Shown piece by piece: positions 34,647-46,094 of a DNA stretch of 62,000 bases. How positions within the stretch are numbered: the first letter of the stretch is position 1; every line of letters begins with the position of its first letter. The notes below the pieces were generated by a model. It was not told the origin of the DNA. It made no database searches and saw nothing but the letters and a program-made list of their open reading frames with translations. A program made the position numbers and the translations under genes. Source of the stretch: Owenia fusiformis (Eukaryota; Annelida; Polychaeta; Sabellida; Oweniidae); contig CAIIXF020000012.1 in NCBI GenBank assembly GCA_903813345.2, positions 5,703,001 to 5,765,000 of the forward strand, read 5' to 3'.

Positions 34647-37600
34647 TTAATAGCCCCATGGAACGGTACAAAAGTCATCCACAACTTTTCGTTTGTCAAA
34701 GCAGAATCGATATCTTTTGCTTTGGTCAACGTTCTTTATTAATGTGTCTCTAAAGTTCCTTTTTATTTGAGGGTTTACCACGTCAACGTGACCTACTGGA
34801 TGCTCATTTTTGACAAAGTCTAACATGGTCCTCATATTGATGTGCTTGCTACCCCGGACGTTTAAGGTGAAACCTTTACACTTGACAACCTCTTTTCCCT
34901 TAAAGGTCCGATAACAATAGTTTTTAGGCGCTAACGCTACAAATTCAGTTATGTAATCGCCACTGTCTAGTTCATTTGTCATCTGACCTAGATAGTCGCC
35001 CATATTGAGATCAAGATGCCTGTTTTGATCGTTTTCAATATAGATTACTGAGTCGGTGTCAAAGTAGCACACATCGTTCTGCAGTTTGTCCAAGATCTCA
35101 TACAAATAACGCCTAGCATGACTTGTTGTTAAAGAGGCGACTAATACGGAACCAAACTCAAGACCCTCATCAAATTCGTCAGCATAGACGTAGTCCAGCT
35201 GGACCATGTCATCAGTTACAAAGTTGACATCTTTAACAACGTACTGGTCGTTGTGTAGATATTGAAGCAGTGTCTCATACTTAGTAATGTAGACTGTCTT
35301 CATCATGTTGGGTTTTTGACCAAATTTACCTGTAATGTTCAACAATATAATAATAAATAAATAAATAAATATATGAGTACTGAAATAACCAACTGGTCAT
35401 CATCATTATAATTATTAAGAGTCATTGTACAGAGATCAATATTGCCTCTTATATTATAGTACTGCTTTAGGAATGGTTTAGGAACCATTTACCCAACTGC
35501 TGATGCAGGTCAGGTATGCTAAAATGTAAGAATGACATAAAACACTGTTAATTACCCCAGAAGCTATTCAATTTATTTTTGGCTACGAATCGACGCCCCG
35601 GGTTGTGTGTGATTTTGGTGGGGTCGAGTAACACACCCTCATTTTGAAGATACTGCCCAATGTACTGCTCTTGTTTGACACGATCATCACCCACCCATCC
35701 AGGCCAACCAGAAGACTCTTGTTTCACCTGGACCCATTTGTTTATGTATTTTGTAAACAGACCCCCTTCACGTGTATCCTTGTCATACACTGTCGACTTT
35801 GGAAAGTCCCAGTACTCGTATATTTTGATAATGGTGTACTGTTTGTCGAGTGCCAGGTGCAGTTCAGGTGTGCAGAAAACGCCTGTAATGCATCGCTGTT
35901 CGTCATGATGAGTGCACTCAGCCTGCTGCTTTGTTATACAACATTCATTGCAGAGGGGGAACAGAAGTTTACCATCGACTGTTTTCGGCAGAACCCCAAA
36001 AAGTAGCTTCCTTGGCGGCAATACCTAAACATACGCATATTATAATTATAAAATATAACACAAATTTTAACTCATAGGTGAACATTAGCAATACTAGCCG
36101 AACATTACACAAGTAGTATACGTCTTGCATTACACTGCTTTGGAAACAACATGATTTTATTGGTAAAATGGTGGATATATAACTATACCTTGCAATACAC
36201 AAGACCAAATATGGTCTTAGGATCCAAAGTGTCCTTGACAGCAGAACCGTACACAATATTAGGATGCCCCAGTGGATACCGCTTATATTTATTAATGTAT
36301 GGGTATAAGCTTGTAAAATCAATGTATTTCATCTTAGTACCCTGAAATATAAGAGTATCACAATTACCACATTGCTTTAGTTTTGTTTATAACTTTTTTC
36401 GATTTATATAGCCCTAATCAGATACTTACAGGTTGACACTTGACGTACAATCTACTGGGAGAGACACGTCCACCTTTGAAGGCATCCCTAGGTGTAAGTT
36501 TGTCAGGAAACTCTAGCCCCTTGAGGTAGGCATCCATACCAGGATTGAGCTTACGTTGAGCCCTAAATTCACAGCTCCAAACGGTAGTCACCCTATAGCC
36601 ACAGCTCTCAAGATACCTAAAAAACAAAACAGAAAAAAAAAACATGTAACTAGAAGTAGGCATCCTTTTTGAGTAATACCCCTTGCTGTTTAGTGGGGTC
36701 ACAGCTACAGGCCCACACGTCAATTAAGTTAAGGTATTTTCAGATAGCTATTCAAGTCGTGGCGCCAATATACTTACGCTTGTTTTTTGAGGGTAGCCTG
36801 ATATCTTTCATCCATAGATCTACCTTGAAAAGTGAGGGTGCGATCTTTGAAGCAAGAGTGACCGTGATATATACACTGAAAATAGATGTATAAAAGACAT
36901 TCGTTAATTCGATCATTCATTAAAAATCATAAAGAATCATTCACGGGTATACTAAGTTAGAGAGCAAATAACCTCTTTGTGCTTACCCCATTATACTCCA
37001 CGGCGTTCTTGGTCAGACCATTTTCAGGCGTCATCTGAACCATGTCTAGATAATACCGGCCTACACGAAGTTCACCACCACCATTCACGGCCGTCTTATA
37101 GGTTATACCCTCCGTGTGTTGTTGCCAAGCAGCATATTCAAGCATCTCCTTTGAATACAGTCGGGCTGGTTGATAACCTACAAGTCAGTCAGTTAGCCAG
37201 TTAATCGATCAACCAATCAATCAACCAAACATGTCAACCAATCAGTCAGTCGCTGTTTTTTATTATTATTATTATTAGTAGTATTTTGATGAAAACCATT
37301 GACAAACTTGTGTTGCAGTCTATTAGAGTGGTCTGACCTGATCTGAAATTGATTTTATTTGATAATTTGACGTTTTCTCTCGCTCTACCTTGCGGGGGTA
37401 TAACCCCAATGGTGTCCTTCTCCATGTATAGTGCCCTATACACGAGACTGCATGCGGCAGGAATGGTACAGGCTATATCAAATGGGTTGAGTCCTGTGCT
37501 GGCAAGAAATTCTTTAATGAATTTCAACACGCCCTGGCGCAATACGCTAACATCACTTATACAGTAGTTCTCTGTAAATATATAGTAAAACACATGTATA

Positions 37601-40600
37601 CACACACACACACAACTACATATACATGCATATAAGGTATTTGTGTAAAGAGATGAAACATAAATTCGCACTGTGCACATAGCCTACCTAGCTCTTGCCT
37701 AAAGTTCCAAGCTTTTTTCTCAGTCTCCAAAACCCCGTTGGTCTCGTTATACCACTGTAAAAATTTGACCTTGCTATCAGACATCATGCCATCACAGTCG
37801 TAATAGTATAGGTGGGGTAGGGCATTTTCTGAGTACCCATAGTTTTCAATGCGGTTAAACCTGTGTGGAAAGGTGCCTACAATCAAAGATGTGAAAAAAG
37901 TTGCTACACTGGGCACATGCCGAACCTTCATAAATGTACTTGTTTAAGTTGATGTTGTTTGTACATACATATACACACACACAACATACCCTTTTTGGTT
38001 TCCCCCAGGTGAAAACACTTATTGAACGCCGCCAGAGGTAGCTGTATAAACGACAAACTGCACTTAAGTTCAACCCCGCTGATATTGTCTTTTAAGTATA
38101 TGACCTGGGACCCATTCCTAATGACAGTTGGCGTTTTAACACTACCATCTGCAGCCACAACGTGGTTTTGATCGCTATTAGTATAAAGCCATTTTAGAAG
38201 GAAATAGGAGTCATAACCTGGAATAAGGATGTCAAAACTCTATAACATTGTTCTTAATACGGAGTTTATGTACATGATAGGTCGTATGAGGCTGTTGTTA
38301 ATTTTATTATTATTATGCATAAAACTGAGATTTTTTTGTGTACCTTTAAAATTGTGGGCTATGCCAAGGTAGGTGCTGTTCTCAGGTGTAAAAAGCCAAC
38401 TGCAAAATTCATCGACACAGCTATCCCCAAAGAAGACAACCTGTCTTTCGCCACACTTTTCACATATGTCGCCATCAAGCCCATTGTGGTTGTACTCAAT
38501 ATCGAGACAGTGCTTGATACAACATTTTTGGGCCACAATAAGATTTGGTACGTGTCTCTGGTTGTCAGTGTCGCAGCGAGTCTCAATGTCAAAGAAAATA
38601 TAGCCCCCAACTGTCTTTGACTCTTTCGCTGCTTTAACTATACGCGCCTTATTCCTTCGGACTTGACCTTGGTGAACAAAGTGAATACAAATAATAAATC
38701 GCCTAAGTCCCTGTGCGTGTGCGTGTGCAGACATTAAAACATGACATTTTTTGTTTAGCTTCTACATATACTGATATGCATACCTACATACAAACATACA
38801 TGCATACATTGTGACGAGATTATAAGAATTTTGTATACATACCATCTTGCCTTTCATTTTCGACACCATCACCATGATCATTATCATCATCATCAGCATC
38901 GTCAGCATCGGTAGCAATAGTAGCATCATCACCACCGGCATCACGCAAAGTCTGAAAACGACTCTCACTTTTGCTCTTTAGAATAGGTAGCTGTTGAATG
39001 AAACACCAATGATCTTCTTTAACTTTTAGCTTGCACACACTGCAAATACGATCGTAGCATTTGTGCTCGCCTTTCTCTCTCTTGCGTGTGACCGGATTGA
39101 CGGTCATGGGTTGTCGGTCCGAGACATGGTAACACTTAGTGCAATAGAATTTCTTCTCGCATTTTGATTCGTTTGACACCTCGGACGGTAGCTTGTGGTT
39201 CGCCAGACACTCAGCACTTTTAAAGTAGAAATGACATTCTACACATTGAAACTCCTTGGATACCTGCCTACCTTGGCAACCTCTACTAGCCCTTTCACAA
39301 GCCCGACAGACGTTTAGACATTCGTGATAAAGAGGGCTATTGTAACCCTCTTCACAGTCAAAACAGTAGTGTCTACAATTCATAAACACTAATAGACTCT
39401 TCATTACGGCGATATGGTTTTCGTAGTGGTACAGATAGACATGCTTCTTAGTGTCATCAAGGGTCGTTGCCCCTTTAAACAGCTGAAAATGCATCCATAC
39501 AAGATATGTTTAAAGTACACAAGTCGTTAAAGTTAACATTCTGTAACATATAAGCAGCTTACTAACTTTACACATGTAATACAAGGTGATTAAGCACAGC
39601 TAGATAGCCTGGCGCTATACAGATATCTGCTAGAGTTATTTTGGAATAAGGCTTTTAAAAAACGCTATATGACATACCGGTTTCTTGGTGCTATTTTCAC
39701 CAAACAGAAATATCTGATATTGACCCTCGTACACAGCTTGAAACCGACGAAGATGGTCCATATTACACAGCTGGCCGTTCACAGGAGGTGCAGTGTTTGA
39801 GCGTTCGTGGAGCTGTTCAGCCAGTCTAGTTTGAAGGTCCCGACCATGTCTGATGTTGTTCCAACGACTTGTCTGCTCAGGTGTCCTGTCATTTTGTTTA
39901 ATGGCACTGATTTTTCGCCATTCGATAGCCAAAACTATGGAGCGCGAAAGGCATAAATTGTCCAGATTTTCAATGGAGATCATAGAGCGAGAGTTTTTGG
40001 CAAACTTGTGAAAATCGCGATTTTTGAAAGAGCCATTTTTGTACGCACCAAATGCAGGTGTATTTACGATGATGACATTGAATGTAAAAATATCTGTGAG
40101 CAGCACTTCTTGATTGCTTTGGATAATTCGCTCGATCATGTTAAGTAGTCGTTCGGCTGTCAATTCCTTTTTTAGAAGAAGTGCCGTATTGAGCGGCTCT
40201 TTGAACGAGGGATTTGAGACGTGAAATCTAACATGGGCGTGATCTGGTATGTCTGTCAGTAACTCATTGAATATGATATGGTCAAAAAGTCTATGAAGGA
40301 GGTCAAGCAGTTGTACCAAAGATAGTCCTTGAGGTATATGTAGCTTATAAGAATGAGTTAGTTCGTCCGTCCTCAAGCCCCTATGATGTCTACTGCTCAC
40401 ATTCGATTTCGTATAAAAATCTGTAATCGGCTGTTTATCAGGGTTATTTTCATTGCTATCATGCCCGCTTGAGTCTAAGTCGCTGTCGCTAGGAATTTCA
40501 AGTTGGATGTATTCCTCTTGACTTTGATCGGTAGGCGGGCTGGGTATTTCTAGCTGAATGGGGCTATCAACTTGACTTTGACTTTGACGATCAGTATTAT

Positions 40601-41306
40601 TATTTTGACTCGGAGTATTCTCATTTCTATCGGTCCGTCCCTGACTTTCAGTATCTTGAGTTGAAACATTTTCAGCTCTGTCATTATGATCTGAGGAGGG
40701 GGTAGTACGACCGAGACCTCTTTGGTTTACACTGGTTTGCTGGTTTTTACTTTGCATTCGGGCTTGTACATACTCGCGTATAGACCGATTTATGTAAAAT
40801 TTTGGCAGTTTATTTTGAATGGCCGTATGGATGAGTCTTGTAAATTGCGCGTCTGTGCTTAAAACGTGTCCGTCAAAATTGAGCGCAGTAAGGTCAATTT
40901 GATTTTCATAGTCTTCCAATGATAGCAAAAGTTGTAAGTCAGAGTCTTCGATGTCGAATAAAAATACAGAGTCATTTAAATCGTGAACGTCTTCAGGTAC
41001 AGTGTCCGAATCCCATAAGAGCCTTTCCTGGATAATACAGAGAGAAAAAAGAGAACTATACGTACTAATAGTGAGTCTATCAAACAAGTTTATGGATCAC
41101 TAAAATTCATATGACATATTATGCAGCAGACTTATAAACGAAATTGCGTTAAAATGAATCAGTATACTTACAATGCTCAGTTTTATTTGAACCATGAGTC
41201 GTCGTCTAGCTGCGATAAAGACATTGTTCTGTAGATTATGTGCGATGGTGAAGGCATCAAGTTGACTTACGGTGTCAATTTTATTCAAATGCTCATTTAA
41301 ATCCAT
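34647..41306 (-). CDS. Protein-primed DNA polymerase B (PolB), 1,609 aa in 13 exons
   Basis: Minus-strand exons: 41172-41306, 39678-41027, 38843-39482, 38344-38667, 37990-38217, 37688-37876, 37389-37571, 36987-37177, 36778-36875, 36430-36616, 36189-36341, 35556-36024, 34647-35329. All twelve introns (88-226 bp) are GT-AG and the coding total, 4,830 nt, is divisible by three. Exon 2 encodes a polar Gln/Ser/Asp-rich region, and exon 3 a cysteine/histidine-rich zinc-binding region with an acidic tail. Exon 4 has the 3'-5' exonuclease motif FFDIET. Exon 11 has polymerase motif A (DFTSLYP), exon 12 ends in motif B (KNKLNSFWG), and exon 13 has motif C (YFDTDSV). It replicates the element from terminal-protein-primed ends. 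It is longer than the usual 1,000-1,300 aa because of the N-terminal extension. Confidence 0.93.
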
Positions 41307-41734
41307 GCCACTATTTTTTTCGTATGAAATGCTTTTGAGCAGTATTGAATCGACTATTTCCTTTGACCGCTTTGTCTTAAATGAATGATAGTGGACAGAT
41401 CATTGACATGATATCTATGATATAGGTAGCCAATCGGTCAATCAATGTACTACATGTGAAACAGGTATGTGCGCAAGTCCTGTATACCACAATCGTGATC
41501 ATCAATATTTGGCGGACTTTTTTGTGCGCCAAAATATTGAATAATTTGATAGATTTTAGTGAATTATTAGGTAATTGTAAGTAATACCACCTTGATAACA
41601 TTGCACTTTCAATAAAGAAATAAATTCACGTGTTTCTAAGTGACAGTCACAAACTGATTATATGATAAATACAAATAAGCTCTCTGGGATTATATAAAAT
41701 TTTACCTTGTTATGTTTGCACGACCCAGGTAATA
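41307..41734. promoter_or_regulatory. Bidirectional promoter gap between polB and the 371-aa orphan
   Basis: The 428-bp spacer separates the leftward polB start codon (41306) from the rightward ATG at 41735. It has no open frame worth calling. A TATA-like TATATAAAA occurs near 41691, just upstream of the rightward gene. Confidence 0.45.
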
Positions 41735-42850
41735 ATGAGCACCGAGAATAGCCCACCACGTGAATTTGGGCGGCAAAGTTGTCACGTTTTACACAGTACA
41801 AATAGCAGGAATTCACCGCCTGACCGTCACTTGTTCTTGTTTGCTTGCATCGACAACCGGAAGGCTACAAAGATGACACTACCTCTAAGACTAGCTGTTC
41901 TGACAGAAATTCAAAAAGTACGAAATGTTGTCGGAGGCATTGATCCACACCAGCTGCACTTAATAAATGGGGCAAAAGATGGTTTGATGAGGTTGATTGA
42001 ACCCGATACGAGAGTAATCGTTATAGAAATGGACTTTTCGATGACACCGCCGCCTCAATTGAGGGTATGGGGTAAAACAGTGAAGGCGATTACCAACATC
42101 CTAGACGCGACACCTAGGGGAGAAAAGTTCCACTATAGAGTTGAGGGTGTCTCTCTAAGAGAGGGCCGCGAGGAACACCCGGGTCTGACAATGTATAGAG
42201 GCCAGTCGGGCCTTCATGTAGCAAATGGATTTGGGTGTGATACAGATGCCATCATCACGTATGACGAGTTGCGGTTTACTTTAATACCGCACAGCTATGA
42301 AGAACCAGCTGAGCAATTTGTTGAACCTGTGTTTACTGCCTTAAAACGGGCATTCGCAGTTGCTGATCAAGACGTTGGTATATACCTTCAGATACACGTT
42401 GATGCACTACCAACGTACGGCGCGGGAAAGGAATTAACAAAGGCAGACAGAAAAATCGTTGAGAGATGTTGTATAAAAGACCCCGTGTTCACCCATTTCG
42501 TATCGATGAGAATTTGGGCGGGGAGTTGTTACAATACGATACTTATGAGTTGCGCCGTAGCTATTGCCCACGTGACTTTGGGGTTGAACCCCCCGGGAGG
42601 AATGTTAGCAAGCTTTGAGGTAGAGCGGTCTGTGTTTAGGCGGGTTGGTGATCGCCAACAACTTGTTGCAGGATGCACAATGGACTGGATAAACGGTCCC
42701 TCACTACAGGGTCACCAGGTCAGTTTAACAGACGCCTTCAGGACATTTTTAGAAGATAGTCAGTGGGTCGTGCAAGGCAGATACATGCACCTACGAGGGA
42801 CATTTGGCCCAGGACGAGTACCTATCAAAGACCTAGGTAACATCCAATAA
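41735..42850 (+). CDS. Orphan Polinton protein, 371 aa
   Basis: This is an uninterrupted frame from the ATG at 41735. I recognise no family. The protein is mixed in composition, without signal peptide or obvious membrane helix. Notable blocks are TRVIVIEMDFSMTPPPQLRV, DVGIYLQIHVDALPTYGAGK and SCYNTILMSCAVAIAHVTLG. The alternating hydrophobic strands suggest a beta-rich fold. Base composition is clearly richer in GC than the flanking spacers, and the length plus intact frame argue for a functional gene. It starts divergently from polB and ends about 240 bp before the convergent membrane-protein gene. Its position matches accessory-gene slots in large Polintons. Confidence 0.75.
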   Translation: MSTENSPPREFGRQSCHVLHSTNSRNSPPDRHLFLFACIDNRKATKMTLPLRLAVLTEIQKVRNVVGGIDPHQLHLINGAKDGLMRLIEPDTRVIVIEMDFSMTPPPQLRVWGKTVKAITNILDATPRGEKFHYRVEGVSLREGREEHPGLTMYRGQSGLHVANGFGCDTDAIITYDELRFTLIPHSYEEPAEQFVEPVFTALKRAFAVADQDVGIYLQIHVDALPTYGAGKELTKADRKIVERCCIKDPVFTHFVSMRIWAGSCYNTILMSCAVAIAHVTLGLNPPGGMLASFEVERSVFRRVGDRQQLVAGCTMDWINGPSLQGHQVSLTDAFRTFLEDSQWVVQGRYMHLRGTFGPGRVPIKDLGNIQ

Positions 42851-43091
42851 CATTAACAATGGGTTATCACAAACCTAAGTATTTATATTATCAAATATAT
42901 AATATATAGACAAATGTTTTACATAGGTATGCCCATAACACTATTTACAAGATTTAACTAAGGATGGCATCAGCATCAATATGTACAGAGTATATATATG
43001 GCCTTATGTAAATAGTCCGTGTAAAAAAGAGATTGTTGGACGGTCCTGTTGACTTGAGGTATTTGGCTTGAGTTGTGGGCATGACATCGTC
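42851..43091. other. Convergent spacer
   Basis: The spacer lies between the 371-aa gene stop and the last coding exon of the leftward membrane-protein gene. It is AT-rich with TATATA runs, and no gene is seen. Confidence 0.4.
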
Positions 43092-44173
43092 TCACAGAGT
43101 TGAGGCACTGTAAATAAACAAAGTGTAGCTATGTAGATCATTGAAATACATCTTGTATAATATAATTGTATATTAAAATGTATATTTTTACAAAAATCAA
43201 CAACGTGTTATATGAATTATTTAACTAGCTGATCAACATTAATATTTAAACTAAATATAGATGGCAGCTTAATTCAAAGAGACTGATTTTGACGTTGCTA
43301 TTTAGCACTACATATAGAAACAATCCTATGTTAAGAGACTAATCTTGCCCGGCTATTTTGTTAATCATTAATAGTATCGATAAAGGACTATGCCTCAATA
43401 TTATGACACCCTGTTTAAGCGACAATTACATACTATTAGTCGACTAAAAAAACCCATAATGAACTGTTTAAGAACACTTACTCAAAATGTGACTCCTCTT
43501 CATCGCTTTCACTACCTATCTCAAACCCCACGCTGTCTGCGATTGCTTGCCTCTGGGCGGGGGTGAGAGAAAACTCAACTTCCCCGTCTACTACAACCGT
43601 CTGTCTTTGACCCCTGCGACCTCTAGTCCACGGGGCATTCAGCCTGCTCCTACACACACACCCAAACCTCCTCACGAGTAGCAGAATTACCATGGCCACT
43701 GTAAAGAAAACAGGCAATTGTTTAATATTAAATCTAACCCAAGTCTTAATTTACCTTAATTAGAGCCTAAATTCGCTACTCTGTCTTTTGACTTTGGCGT
43801 TACTGTCCAGGGTAGACGCTCGCATTATGATATGAAGTAACTTTAGGTCATCAGTTAAAGTGTAAATATATTTCAGATCACAAATAATAGTAGTTAAAAG
43901 CAATAATAAAAAGTACTCACTCAGTATAAGGGAGATGACAGTCGCTGTAGCAATGACGGGTGCGAGCCAGGATGTAGCTTCCTGCTGACTATCACCTCGA
44001 TAAAGAACCCCAGGCTCTGTAGTAGCGACCCCAATAACTCCCAACACACAGTTTCCCGATGTGATACTCTGTCTTACGACAGGCGGGACATCGCTACACA
44101 TCCTCACCTCCACACACTCAACATAATCCATAGTATTAGAACATTGACACACACTGTCGCATAGGTTGTCCAT
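43092..44173 (-). CDS. Cys-rich type I membrane protein, paralogue 2 (about 161 aa, 5' end uncertain)
   Basis: Minus-strand exons 43921-44173, 43482-43698 and 43092-43107 join in frame across GT-AG introns (222 and 374 bp). The ectodomain has LCDSVCQCSN, a VEC segment and further cysteines. A long membrane helix (about 69-95) is split by the first intron. The tail is basic, then acidic (GSESDEEES). The last exon, inferred from an ideal GTAAGT donor and a TTTACAG acceptor, replaces a direct stop and gives a C-terminus ending S-T-L, a possible class I PDZ ligand. No signal peptide is visible from the ATG at 44173. The frame is open upstream to about 44230, so a 5' exon may be missing or decayed. 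It resembles the neighbouring paralogue at 44414-45520. Confidence 0.62.
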
Positions 44174-44413
44174 GGTGAATAACTTTTCCAAGAATGAAGT
44201 AACATCTCTGTGCAGGTCACACTCCAGTAGTTCTAAAACCCACTGTCAGCGGTAGTTTATGTAAACAGACCATCAGCACAAGTCTATTGGGTTTAACGCC
44301 GTAGGGATAATTATGTAATATTAACTAGGATGGTTATAAATAACTACATCAAAATTTGAAACAATGACTACAAAACTGTTATTAGATATAATATATTAAA
44401 TGTATATAGTATT

Positions 44414-45520
44414 TTAAACTTCAGTCGTTTGGTTGTACACCCCTCTCAACTCCACCCCAGTTATAAAATGATTGTTCAACTGATTCTGTCTTTTAAGCTT
44501 CTTAACTATGAGAATAGCAATGACGACACAGCATACTATAAACACTAAAACACTTGTTATTATTGCGGGTAATATAGCTTCATTTTGACGAGCTGTGGGA
44601 GGACTGTTTGTCACATTATGATATACTAGTGTAAAAGCATCAGTTGTTTGCGAGGGGGGATCCAGTTTTGTCGTTGTTGGAGGGAGCGAGTATATTCCTG
44701 TTGTTGTTACTTGATCATCGTGTCTTGCCGTAGTCGCTTGTTGCTCATTAGGTTCTAGAAAACATAATATGATATTTTTTCTGACTTTTTCCGGAATATT
44801 TGGTAGACCTTTTAGAAATATTAATCATTAACATAATGCTGACCGATTAATCGCCCAAAGAAAAGCTTATTTATTTAACAGGTATACATGAGGTTATGAC
44901 CGGTGAATAAAATACACACGTACTTGTTGCTGCAGGGCGGGATACACGGGGCATAGTTGTCAGATCTCTAGTTGGGGTTATACTAGTCCAGCTACCACTT
45001 GCTAAAATTATACATATGTTTATGTACGTTTTTAGATTTACAAAATGTTTGCATCCCTTGTCTTTATTACCCAAATATTTTGACCGCGTAATACCATAAA
45101 ATTTGATAGCTTGAGCAATAGACAGACGCTTTAAAAGTTTGAATCAATTCACCTCATCGCTCACATTTGAAGGTTGTCTTTTTACTTACATTGGGGATGA
45201 TCTCTAGTCGTTGTGTACAACACTTCAGCTGTTTGAGACCCATTATAAAGCATAGCAGTTGTTTCATGCACAGGTAGATTCAGTGTAGACGACTGGACGC
45301 CTGCATTTATCACATCAAAACACTGCCCGGCAACTATTGTGTTTGAAGCGGCTACCTCAAAACACTGTTGGGCAATGCGACATTCAACCTCTACTCCACC
45401 ATTAACAAATACACAGCTGCATGAATCGCATAAAATACAATTGCACTGCTTTAGAAGTAGACAATGAAAGCATGATGTGTAGACTAGAAGTATAAATGCG
45501 ATATTCCAGATTCCAGCCAT
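44414..45520 (-). CDS. Cys-rich type I membrane glycoprotein, paralogue 1, 249 aa
   Basis: Minus-strand exons are 45190-45520, 44924-45001 and 44414-44754. The introns are 188 and 169 bp, and 750 nt in total keeps frame. A signal peptide (MAGIWNIAFILLVYTSCFHC) is followed by a compact cysteine cluster with CNCILCDSCSC and VEVECRIAQQC. A Thr/Ser/Pro-rich mucin-like stalk follows, with N-glycosylation sequons such as NGS and NVT. One membrane helix (about 197-220) and a short basic cytoplasmic tail complete it. The C-terminus is T-T-E-V, a strong class I PDZ ligand pattern. The topology suggests a cell-surface or virion envelope-type protein, but no fusion peptide or known receptor domain is seen and the role is unknown. 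Confidence 0.78.
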
Positions 45521-46094
45521 TTTCAGATGTTTCGCAGATGTAGCGCTTAGAAGTAATGATCAGTTTTCAGACCTCACTCATTCATATTGGATGGGGATGA
45601 ATTTATTATATAAAATTAATAACATTAATCATATACTTAAAGTTATGACTTTTATTACGGACTTGTAATTAGAGTTAGACAGTAGAAGTCACCATGTGCA
45701 CACAAAAGCATGTAAACACAAAGCCAATATACACCTACGAACACACATAGCGACATCGTGACGCATATTAACTTACTTAGATAAGATAATGTAATAATAC
45801 ACTCTTTGTGCATTATTGGCAAATCCCATAAGCCAGTATAAGTACTGGGATAAGGTATTATTGGCACCCCACCCCATAAGCCAGTATAAGTACTGGGATA
45901 AGGTATTATTGGCAACTCCCATAAGCCAGTATAAGTACTAGGATAAGGTATTATTGGCACCCCCCCACCCCCCCATAAACCAGTATAAGTACAAGTTTAA
46001 ATAAGTTGGACCACTCTTTTCTGGGGCACGTTCAGATACACACAGCTAAAACACCGTTTCTAGAAAATATTCATTGCAACACAACTTGGTCAAG
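45521..46094. promoter_or_regulatory. Divergent spacer with a four-copy minisatellite
   Basis: The spacer lies between the leftward membrane gene and the rightward 368-aa gene. At 45813-45995 there are four tandem copies, 45-53 bp each, of TTATTGGCA, a variable C-rich segment, CATAAGCCAGTATAAGTAC and GGATAAGG. The repeats sit 100-280 bp upstream of the 46095 start codon and could act in its promoter. Confidence 0.6.

Noticed and set aside
35644-36006. 120-codon plus-strand frame
   Set aside because: It is the antisense shadow of polymerase exon 12.
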